Source: Symbiodinium natans
Taxonomy: Eukaryota > Sar > Dinophyceae > Suessiales > Symbiodiniaceae
NCBI GenBank assembly: GCA_905221605.1
Contig: CAJNDS010001591.1
Span: 759,540 to 775,431, forward strand
Direction of reading: 5' to 3'
Length of the DNA stretch: 15,892 bases
This document shows, in pieces, positions 8,810 through 15,077 of the stretch (the stretch's first letter is position 1; every line of letters begins with the position of its first letter). Position numbers and translations under genes: made by a program. The notes under the pieces were generated by a model. It was not told the origin of the DNA and did not search any database. It was given only the letters and a program-made list of their open reading frames with translations.

Positions 8810-9825
8810 AACCAAAAAAATCCAAAAAACCAAAAAAACCAAAAAAAAACCAAAAAAACCATCTTTTCCAAAACTATGGGGCTGGGGCCTCCAAAAGATG
8901 GTTTTTTTGGTTTTCTCGAGAAAAAGATGGTTTTTTTGGTTCGAAACCATCTTTTTCTCGAGAAAAAGATGGTTTTTGAGCAGCCGCCTTCGAAAAACCA
9001 TCTTTTTCTCGAGAAAAAGATGGTTTTACCAGGACAAGACCTCCAAAAACCATCTTTTTCTCGAGAAAAAGATGGTTTTACCAGGACAAGACCTCCAAAA
9101 ACCATCTTTTTCTCGAGAAAAAGATGGTTTTTCCAGAGAAAAAGATGGTTTTTCCAGGACAAGATCTCCAAAAACCATCTTTTTCTCGAGAAAAAGATGG
9201 TTTTTCGAAGAGCGGCTGCTCAAAAACCATCTTTTTCTCGAGAAAAAGATGGTTTCGAACCAAAAAAACCATCTTTTTCTCGAGAAAACCAAAAAAACCA
9301 TCTTTTGGAGGCCCCAGCCCCATAGTTTTGGAAAAGATGGTTTTTTTGGTTTTTTTGGTTTTTTTGGTTTTCTCGAGAAAAAGATGGTGTTTTGGTTCGA
9401 AACCATCTTTTTCTCGAGAAAAAGATGGTTTTGAGCAACCACCCTTCGAAAAACCATCTTTTTCTCGAGAAAAAGATGGTTTTACCAGGAGAAGACCTCC
9501 AAAAACCATCTTTTTCTCGAGAAAAAGATGGTTTTACCAGGACAAGACCTCCAAAAACCATCTTTTTCTCGAGAAAAAGATGGTTTTTCCAGGACAAGAT
9601 CTCCAAAAACCATCTTTTTCTCGAGAAAAAGATGGTTTTTCGAAGAGCGGCTGCTCAAAAACCATCTTTTTCTCGAGAAAAAGATGGTTTCGAACCAAAA
9701 AAACCATCTTTTTCTAGAGAAAACCAAAAAAACCATCTTCTGGAGGCCCCAGCCCCATAGTTTTGGCAAAGATGGTTTTTTGGTTTTTTTGGTTTTTTTG
9801 GTTTTCTCGAGAAAAAGATGGTTAA
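8810..9825. repeat. Duplicated array of 34-bp perfect palindromes
   Basis: The core palindrome is AAAACCATCTTTTT, CTCGAG, AAAAAGATGGTTTT. Its CTCGAG centres lie at 8915, 8957, 9008, 9060, 9112, 9185, 9237, 9279, 9372, 9413, 9464, 9516, 9568, 9620, 9672 and 9806, with a CTAGAG variant at 9714. Spacers come in mirrored order: GAGCAGCCGCCTTCG early against CGAAGAGCGGCTGCTC late, and GGTTCGAA on both sides. The outer arms (about 8850-8920 and 9279-9350) are perfect inverted copies containing ACTATGGGGCTGGGGCCTCC. The whole unit is then repeated in tandem, at offset 456 bp in its first part and 435 bp after a short indel. Long open frames in several frames on both strands are artefacts of this symmetry. 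Confidence 0.93.
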
Positions 9826-11228
9826 GTTTTAGGGGTTTAAGCCTCGTGCACTACAGGGTTATAAGGTTCTAATCCTATAGGTATTGCCTTAAGCTTTAAC
9901 CCTAAACCTTTAACTTTAAACCCTGCAGGGTTAACCCCGTGAGAAATTTAGAGATAGACCCCGAAAAGACCCTCAACCTTCTTACACGGTGTAATGGTTT
10001 AAAAACCGATAGGACATGTATACCTTCAGCGCCTGTAGGGTTCAAGCCTTTGAACGTGCTGGACCCCTATAGGGTGCTAAGGTTCTGACCCTAAAGGGTT
10101 TAGGGTTAAGGCTTAAATGCCCTCTAGGTTTAAATGCCTAAGTCTTAAACCCCAAACCTTTAAACCTTCATCCTATGGGGTTTGAAGGTCAAGGGTTTAG
10201 GCTTGATTGCCGAGGGCTTTAGGGTCCTGACCCTAGAGGGTTTAGGGTTAAGGAATAGATGCGTAAACCTTAAACCCTTAAGGTTTAAACTCTATGGGCT
10301 TAGGTTTTAATGTCTAAATTTTAAACCCTAAGCCTTGAAACCTTCACACTACAGAGTTTAGAGGTGTTAAGGGTGACAAATTGATTACATACTTAGCTTT
10401 AAATGCCTGAATCTTAAACCCCAATTCTTTAAACCTTAACCCTATAGGGTTTAAAGGTTAAGGGCTTAGTGTTAATCGCTGTCTTAGGTTTAAATGTCTG
10501 AATCTTAAACCCTAAAACTTTAAACCTTCACCCTATAGGGTTTAAAGGTTAAGGGTTTAGGTCGAATCGTCAGCTTAGATTTAAATGTCTAAGTAAAGAA
10601 TCCTAAACCTTTAAATCTCATCCCTATGGGGTTTACGGTTAAGGGTTCAATATGAACTGCCGGCATAGGTCTAAATACCTAAACCTTAAACTTAAACCCT
10701 AAACCTTTAAATATCTTAACCCTATAGGGTTTAAAGGTTAAAGGCTTAGCGTTAATTGCCGGAATAGGTTTAAATGCCTAAGTCTTAAGCCCGAAACCTT
10801 TAAACCTTAGCCCAACAGGGTTTAAAGGTTAAGGGTTTAAAATTAGTTGCAGGCTTAATTAGGTTTAAATCCCTACATCTTATATCCTAAACCTTTAAAA
10901 ATCTTAACCCTATAGGGTTTAAAGGTTAAGGGCTTGGCTACAGGTTTAAATGGCTAAATATTAAACCCTAAGCCTTTAAACTTTAACCCTACAGGGTTTA
11001 AAGGTTAAGGGTTTAAAATTAGTTGCAGGCTTAGGTTTAAATGCCTACATCTTAAGCCTAAACCTGTAAAAATCTTAACCCTATAGAATTTAAAGGTTAA
11101 GGGCTTAGCTTTAATTACCGGCATAGGTTCAAATGCCTAAATCTTAAACCCTTAACCTTTAAACCTTAACCCTACAGGGTTTAAGGTTAAGGGTTTTTTT
11201 TGCAGGCTTAGGTTTAAATGCCTAGATC
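9826..11228. repeat. Degenerate telomere-like array with 93-bp period
   Basis: Built from AACCCTATAGGGTTTAAAGG-type words centred on the palindrome CCCTATAGGG (or CCCTACAGGG), flanked by AAACCTTTAAACC and GGTTAAGGGTTTAGG. Centres lie near 10440, 10532, 10719, 10813, 10908, 10988, 11081 and 11171, about 80-95 bp apart. From 10719 two versions alternate, one ending GGCTTAGCGTTAATTGCCGG and the other GGGTTTAAAATTAGTTGCAGG, giving a dimer of about 186 bp. The left 600 bp (9826-10430) is more decayed. No gene. Confidence 0.85.
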
Positions 11229-11381
11229 TTAAATTATAAACAAAAGCCAACAGAAAGAAAAACCCTCCGTGTGTGTGTGAGAGGGTGAATTAAGGAATAC
11301 AGTCAAAAATCCGGTCACCGGAAAATCACCAGACAGCAGAGGTTTTATCGGTATTTGCGGTACTTTTGCAAAGATCAAGGC
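11229..11381. other. Short single-copy stretch inside the 2.7-kb segment
   Basis: The only non-repetitive DNA within the 8716-11409 segment besides its ends. It holds a (GT)n run at 11268-11279 and the dyad CCGGTCACCGG near 11311. A 75-aa minus-strand frame through it has no recognisable domain and is not called. Confidence 0.5.
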
Positions 11382-11410
11382 CCGCGGTGGGTCCATTGGG
11401 GGGGGGTGAC

Positions 11411-11727
11411 CATATATATATATATATATGCATGTAAATAAGACACAAGTAAACAATAGATGTAAATAAACAAATAATGTATATGTGAAATCTATATAAT
11501 TATTAATGTCTAGATATATAATAGAAACCTAAATTTGATATATATATATATACACACATATTGCAGCATACTATCTAGTTTATATAGCTATATACATATA
11601 AACATATATGTAGATATGTATATATGTGTGTATGATATGATATGATATGATATGATATATGTATGTATGTATGCATGCATGCATGCATGTGTGTATGTCT
11701 GTATGTATGTATGTATGTATGTATGTA

Positions 11728-11794
<67 letters not shown>

Positions 11795-11855
11795 GTATAC
11801 ATATGTAAGAATGTATGTATATGTATATGTATGTATGTATATGTATTCATTCGTA
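11411..11855. repeat. Microsatellite cluster (AT, TATGA, GCAT, TATG, GTATGT)
   Basis: (AT)n at 11411-11429, TATGA repeats at about 11631-11657, ATGC repeats at about 11669-11690, TATG repeats at 11697-11730 and hexamer GTATGT repeats at about 11728-11795. Tyr/His/Thr or Met/Cys/Val-rich frames on both strands are repeat translations. Confidence 0.9.
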
Positions 11856-11916
11856 AATATATGTTCAGGCTCCACTTAAGAATGTCTGGACAGACTATAT
11901 TTACTGAGGGCATTAA

Positions 11917-12050
11917 TGTCTGGACAGACAAGACATCCCACCTTAATGTCTGGACAGACAAGACATCCCACCTTAATGTCTGGACAGACAAGACATCCCA
12001 CCTTAATGTCTGGACAGACAAGACATCCCACGTTAATGTCTGGAGAGACA
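11917..12050 (+). repeat. 30-bp tandem repeat carrying the hairpin
   Basis: Four full copies of a 30-bp unit, the TGTCTGGACAGACA hairpin followed by AGACATCCCACCTTAA, plus a fifth hairpin at 12037. The period is exact (11917, 11947, 11977, 12007, 12037). It lies near the left end of the element, in what would be the 5' untranslated or upstream region of its gene. Confidence 0.95.
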
Positions 12051-12107
12051 ATTGAGCTGGAGGGTTGAAAATTTCGTGACGGGCAGCATTCTGGACCAAG
12101 CACAGCA

Positions 12108-12299
12108 ATGAAGCTAGCTTTGAAGCACGGTGCCATGGGGCCTGGAACGATCTCCGGCAAGGGCAAGCAAGACCCGTTGCTTGGTACGAACGCCCCCGAT
12201 CGCCGAGGGAGAGATGTCCCCTCGGCGATCGGGGGCAAGGGCTTCAGTGACCGCCGCGATGTGCAGCAGGGAACCATGAGTGCCCTTTGGCGAGAGTGA
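12108..12299 (+). CDS. Candidate first exon or short upstream ORF
   Basis: A 63-codon frame starting MKLALKHGAMGPG, ending TGA at 12297-12299, in GC-rich DNA. Its middle is an 18-bp perfect GC hairpin (12192-12235), unusual for a coding exon. GGCAAGGGC occurs on both sides of that hairpin (about 12160 and 12234), so the hairpin block could be inserted or intronic. If this is exon 1, a GT donor at 12280 joined to 12545 keeps the frame. Direct-repeat-like GTGCCCTTTGG (12280) and GTGCCTTTTGG (12547) flank that junction. It could equally be a separate upstream ORF in the 5' leader. Confidence 0.4.
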   Translation: MKLALKHGAMGPGTISGKGKQDPLLGTNAPDRRGRDVPSAIGGKGFSDRRDVQQGTMSALWRE

Positions 12300-13787
12300 C
12301 GTGGCGTAATTTTTATAGACATTTCAATGTCTGGACAGACATGGTGTTTGAACAAAAGTTTGCAAGATATGCAGTTCAATGTCTGGACAGACACCCTATA
12401 TATGTTTAGTGACTGGACAGTCATGATCGAGGGATGATCCTTTAATGACTGGACATGAGAGATTGTTTATATTGACTGGACAGTCATGAAAGATGAGTTT
12501 CCATCCAAGGAACCTCCGTGCCGTTTGGGGCCGCTTGCATCCAGAGGTGCCTTTTGGGCAATGGATGCAGTGCCTGGTGGACTTCACGGCCAAGGAGTCG
12601 AAGCTGAACCCAGGTACGGGAGAGTCCGCCCGGAGCTTCTTCACACGAGTGTACCGGAAACTTGGAAGTTCTTAACTTGACCCACATATGAAAAGATAAG
12701 TGGTAAAATATGCATTGATAATGTCTGGACAGACATGCAAGAAATGTACGTGTGAACTAAGGGAGTCTCCTTTTGAGACATACGAGAAGATGATGAACTA
12801 TCTGCTGGAGGCCATGGCCGAGAGGGACCGCCAAGCAGAGGCCAGTGAGCTGCCCTGGTGGCGAGAGGTTCAGGCCGGATCAGAAGTGCAGTAGTTGCCG
12901 TGTTTAATGACTGGACAGTCATGCTTGACATGTACATGAGAAAAGAAGCCACTTAAGCTTGACAGGAAAACATGGGAGCTGGGGCCAGTGGAAGTGGTGG
13001 GTATGGTGGTGGACAGGACCAGCCCTCAAGAAAAGGTTCATAGGATCCAGAAACATTTGATTTAATTGCAGGACCAAGGCCCCCAGCAGAACGACGCCCA
13101 GAACCAGCCCCAGCAGAACGACCCCGACAACCAGAGCCAGCAGCAGAACGACACCCAGAACGATGCTGCAGAGCTTGCACTGACTAGTTTTTTTGACCAT
13201 TTTGATTAAAGCGATGGGGCTAAAGATGCACTTGAGGCTGCATGGTGGCAGCCCAGCATGCCGGGGTGGCAGCAGTGGCAGACGGCCTGGTGGCAGGCCC
13301 GGTGCAAATATTTCTGAAGGTCTGGACAGACCATGGGCATGAGTTGATGCCAGGACTGGTCCGGCCACTCGTGGGACTCGTGGCCAAGCCAGGCCCGGCA
13401 TGTAAGTGCATATCTCCATATATAATGTGTTGCACGCTGTGGGATATTTTCGGTGCACCCCGACAGGACCCGACCAGTGGCTGGGGCACACCGTCAACCC
13501 AGCAGGGCCAGGAGATATTGCATGCTTGTGTCTGTGTTTTTTGGTGACTGAAGTAAAACATTATTTGATGAGGATGCCCCCGACCCGTGGAGTGGACAGC
13601 AAGCTTGGCAGGCTGTGGCCGACACAGAGTGCATGTATATATTTTGGGTTTCGCTTTTGAATTCCCTGAGGCCGACAATGGCACCGGAGGTGGAAGCTGG
13701 CCCAATGCCCCGACAGGAACTGGAGCTGCAGGAGATACGGGTGGGAGACAGAGAGAGGGAGAGATAGAGAGAGGGAGAGATAGAGAG

Positions 13788-13840
<53 letters not shown>

Positions 13841-14303
13841 CAGAGATGGATACACTTGAAAGGACAGATGGACGATGGCCAGCAGGCTGGAGATGCAGCT
13901 GGTGGAGATGGTGGAGCTGCCCCGGGTGCACCGGTGTCTGGACAGACATTAAAATTAATGCCTGGACAGGCATGGTTTAATGCCTGGACAGGCATGCATG
14001 GTTTAATGCCTGGACAGGCAAGATGATCCCATCCAGACCTAGGCCCAGGATCCAGATTATGTTGGTAACCTGAGTGAGAGCTTTTTCGGTAACCACCGAA
14101 AGTTGTTTAAAGTGTGTGGCGACTGCCGCCACATGAGTTTCGTTTGCCACTCGTCCCCTCTTCGAAGCAAGGGGTGCCAGGGTTGCATGCGAAAGGGCTG
14201 TCACGATGGGTTTCGGGGCCTGAAAAAGTGTGTAGACTTGCTTCGGAACCTGGCCGAGAACCACGATGTAAGACCCGACGCTAGCGATCTTCTTGACGAC
14301 TGA
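12108..14303 (+). CDS. Multi-exon gene: Trp/Gln/Gly-rich protein with Cys/His-rich C-terminus
   Basis: Short GC-rich coding segments join in one frame across 10 inferred introns. Exon ends: (2) to 12656; (3) 12762-12882; (4) 12966-13016; (5) 13072-13164; (6) 13237-13296; (7) 13354-13392; (8) 13467-13511; (9) 13573-13617; (10) 13671-13731; (11) 13863-13918; (12) 14043-14303. All ten introns end AG and are followed by G. Five begin GA and five begin GC, a splice pattern known from dinoflagellates. Lengths are 53-131 nt. The start is unsure: ATG 12493 gives 331 aa. ATG 12108 with a GT donor at 12280 and acceptor at 12544 gives 371 aa. The protein has a folded-looking N-terminal part, then a low-complexity middle rich in W, Q, G, D and N, then a C-terminal Cys/His cluster. 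I do not recognise the family. Direct repeats at junctions leave some boundaries ambiguous by a few bases. Confidence 0.7.
12192..12235. repeat. Perfect 18-bp GC hairpin with 8-nt loop
   Basis: GCCCCCGATCGCCGAGGG at 12192-12209 faces its exact reverse complement at 12218-12235, with loop AGAGATGT. It is the strongest non-repeated hairpin in the gene-bearing element. Confidence 0.95.
12493..12656 (+). CDS. Exon 2: N-terminal domain segment
   Basis: The open frame MSFHPRNLRAVWGRLHPEVP continues through FGQWMQCLVDFTAKESKL to SARSFFTRVYR, with clear GC-rich codon use. It reads into TAA at 12673 unless spliced. A GA donor at 12657 (CG|GAAACTTGG) joins in phase to exon 3 at 12762, giving VYRESPFETYEKMM. 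The exon start may be ATG 12493, an acceptor at 12509 (CCAAG|G) or one at 12544. The first acceptor does not fit a simple phase from the 12108 frame. The family is unknown. Confidence 0.62.
12762..12882 (+). CDS. Exon 3: acidic helical segment
   Basis: Encodes ESPFETYEKMMNYLLEAMAE followed by RDRQAEASELPWWREVQAGS, a likely amphipathic helix. The frame meets TAG at 12892 if unspliced. A GA donor at 12883 joined to 12966 continues in frame. Sequence just upstream (12733-12761) is similar to the 12919-12943 stretch of the next intron, both following a hairpin copy, which supports its being intron. Confidence 0.66.
12966..13918 (+). CDS. Exons 4-11: Trp/Gln/Gly/Asp-rich low-complexity region in mini-exons
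   Basis: Eight exons of 39-93 nt. Exon 4 is Gly/Ser-rich (ASGSGGYGGGQ). Exon 5 is Gln/Asn/Asp-rich (QQNDAQNQPQQND). Exons 6, 7 and 9 are Trp/Gln-rich (AAWWQPSMPGWQQWQ, DWSGHSWDSWPSQ, PWSGQQAWQAV). Exon 8 is DPTSGWGTPSTQQGQ. Exons 10-11 are Gly/Ala/Asp-rich. The composition is uniform only when the GA/GC-AG introns are removed, which is the main support for the model. Intron 10 (13732-13862) contains a GA microsatellite. Intron 6 contains the GGTCTGGACAGACC hairpin. Intron 7 also offers a GT donor at 13402 (CAT|GTAAGT), which would add QARH-like residues in frame. The segment is probably disordered and its function is unknown. Confidence 0.66.
13738..13850. repeat. GA microsatellite inside inferred intron 10
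   Basis: GGGAGAGATAGAGAGA-like words followed by a long (GA)n run at about 13793-13838. It explains the Ser/Leu and Arg/Glu-rich frames on the two strands. Confidence 0.92.
14043..14303 (+). CDS. Exon 12: Cys/His-rich C-terminal domain
   Basis: The final exon encodes 86 residues and a TGA stop. It follows an AG|G acceptor at 14042 and starts AQDPDYVGNLSESFFGNHRK. Cys/His positions within the exon are C25-x2-C28, H30, C35-H36, C45-x2-C48, C53-H54 and C63. Such a pattern could hold two zinc ions, but I cannot match it to a named zinc-finger class. The tail GLKKCVDLLRNLAENHDVRP is probably helical, followed by an acidic end (SDLLDD). GGTAACC occurs twice 24 nt apart (14074 and 14092). Removing or keeping that segment does not change the frame. 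Confidence 0.74.
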   Translation, partial: AQDPDYVGNLSESFFGNHRKLFKVCGDCRHMSFVCHSSPLRSKGCQGCMRKGCHDGFRGLKKCVDLLRNLAENHDVRPDASDLLDD

Positions 14304-14655
14304 GGGTCGCAGATGAGAGCCCGGACTCCAGAGAATCTTCCAGATCGCCTGCGACCGCCGTGTGAAAAATCCTTTGAGAGCTTAAGTGACTTTGAATAAG
14401 ACCTTTGAGAGAAGTGAATTTGAATAAGACCTTTGAGAGATTGTGTGTGAACTTAATGTCTGGACAGACATGAATTTGAATAAGACCTTTGAGAGATAAG
14501 TGTGGGAACTCAATGTCTGGACAGACATTCTGAAACAGGCCTTTGGATTCGAGAGCTCAGGTGTGGGAACTTAATGTCTGGACAGACATTACATTGATCG
14601 ATGGACGAAACCTGTTGGTTTCATTGCACGTTAATGTCTGGACAGACAAGTTGTG
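14304..14655 (+). repeat. 3' region with roughly 56-61-bp repeats ending in the hairpin
   Basis: TTTGAATAAGACCTTTGAGA recurs at 14391, 14419 and 14475. GTGTGGGAACTTAATGTCTGG-type blocks end in hairpins at 14457, 14514, 14575 and 14635, spaced 57, 61 and 60 bp. GGTCGCAG (14306) faces CTGCGACC (about 14348) as a short hairpin just after the stop codon. This would be the 3' untranslated/downstream part of the element's gene. Confidence 0.8.
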
Positions 14656-14677
14656 CTTAAGTGGAGCCTGAACATAT

Positions 14678-14830
14678 GCACAAAATCAATATATAACACA
14701 ATAGACATAGAGATGTCATAAAACCACAAGACCGAAACATCATAAATATAATGTATATATATATATATACATTATATCGTGAAAATAGACAGACAAGTAA
14801 AAGCTTAAAACCTCGAAGCTTAGTCCTTAA
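14678..14830. other. AT-rich spacer with a 28-bp perfect palindrome
   Basis: No gene. A perfect palindrome, ATAATG followed by alternating TA and then CATTAT, spans 14748-14775. Confidence 0.75.
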
Positions 14831-15030
14831 AACCTGGAGGGTTTAGGGTTTAGGATTTAGTATTTAGGGTTTAAGCTTTAGGGTTTAGGGTTTAGGGTTT
14901 AGGGTTTAAGGTTTAGGGTTTAGGGTTTAGGGTTTAGGGTTTAGGGTTTAGGGTTTAGGGTTTAGAGTTTAGGGTTTAGAGTTTAGGGTTTAGGGTTTAG
15001 AGTTTAGGGTTTAGGGTTTAGGCTTTAGGT
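14831..15030 (+). repeat. TTTAGGG telomere-type array
   Basis: Near-perfect TTTAGGG heptamers, cleanest at about 14878-15020, with TTTAGAG and TTTAAGG variants. The G-rich strand runs 5' to 3' toward the right end, as expected for DNA leading to a right-hand telomere. Confidence 0.93.
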
Positions 15031-15033
15031 TTT

Positions 15034-15075
15034 TGACGCCAAACCTTAAAAGGTTTGACGCCAAACCCTAAACCC
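15034..15075. repeat. TTTGACGCCAAACC direct repeat junction
   Basis: TTTGACGCCAAACC occurs twice, about 20 bp apart, followed by CCCTAAACCCTA. This marks a switch from TTTAGGG to CCCTAAA orientation just before the CATGTG motif array. Confidence 0.7.
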
Positions 15076-15077
15076 TA

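Larger units (their letters stand above)
8716..11409. mobile_element. 2.7-kb noncoding segment bounded by 27/28-bp inverted repeats
   Basis: The left end 8716-8742 starts TCACCCCCCCCAATGG and ends CCACCGCGG. The right end 11382-11409 is its reverse complement (CCGCGGTGGGTCCATT, nine G, TGA), differing only by one extra G in the homopolymer. The symmetry continues outward into AT repeats (8702-8715 and 11410-11424) with one mismatch, so a target duplication cannot be told from the microsatellite. Inside are the palindrome array (about 8810-9825), the telomere-like 93-bp array (9826-11228) and about 150 bp of single-copy DNA (11229-11381). No transposase or other gene is visible. It could be a non-autonomous DNA transposon or the product of an inversion/foldback event. 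Confidence 0.62.
11883..14648 (+). repeat. Dispersed 14-nt covarying hairpin family NNNCTGGACAGNNN
   Basis: Twenty-two copies, all with the asymmetric centre GA on + and therefore in one orientation. TGTCTGGACAGACA: 11917, 11947, 11977, 12007, 12328, 12380, 12722, 13935, 14457, 14514, 14575, 14635. Near copies: 11883 (last base changed) and 12037 (one arm base changed). TGACTGGACAGTCA: 12410, 12473, 12908, with a broken copy at 12446. TGCCTGGACAGGCA: 13959, 13981, 14007. GGTCTGGACAGACC: 13319. When the third or first arm base changes, its partner changes to match. Under the exon model every copy lies outside coding sequence. Confidence 0.93.
11859..14677 (+). mobile_element. 2.8-kb gene-bearing element with 22-bp terminal inverted repeats
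   Basis: The left end 11859-11880 begins ATATGTTCAGGCTCCACTTA. The right end 14656-14677 is its exact 22-nt reverse complement, ending CCTGAACATAT. The outermost ATAT is self-complementary, so it may be a 4-bp target duplication around 18-bp ends, or part of a 22-bp end. A CTGGACAG hairpin lies 2 bp inside the left end and another 7 bp inside the right. The interior carries one multi-exon gene (12108 or 12493 to 14303, + strand) and 22 hairpin motifs. No transposase, reverse transcriptase or integrase is visible. The reading is a non-autonomous or gene-capturing DNA element, but an inverted-repeat-bounded host gene is possible. Confidence 0.72.

Noticed and set aside
8936-8950. GGTTCGAAACC resembling a tRNA T-arm
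   Set aside because: It is a spacer of the palindrome array and no acceptor, D or anticodon arms surround it.
8712-9872. Overlapping open frames of 95-240 aa on both strands
   Set aside because: They read the same palindromes (KNHLFLEKKMV, KPSFSREKDGF) in every frame, which is a result of sequence symmetry and not of coding.
8683-11852. 14-bp inverted pair GAATGAATACATAT as ends of a larger element
   Set aside because: It is short and AT-rich, set in microsatellite DNA, and unequally placed relative to the 8716-11409 ends, so it may be chance.
11917-12050. Regular 30-bp repeats that could suggest a CRISPR array
   Set aside because: Repeat and spacer are both identical between units, so there are no unique spacers. 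The setting is eukaryotic and no cas genes are present.
12892-12894. TAG at 12892 and TAA at 12673 as true ends of small separate genes
   Set aside because: The reading frames match in phase and composition when GA-AG introns are removed. Separate small proteins remain possible but are less economical.
13220-13995. Minus-strand frames of 144-211 aa with Ser/Leu runs
   Set aside because: They run antisense through the GA microsatellite and the exons of the plus-strand gene, with no coherent composition.
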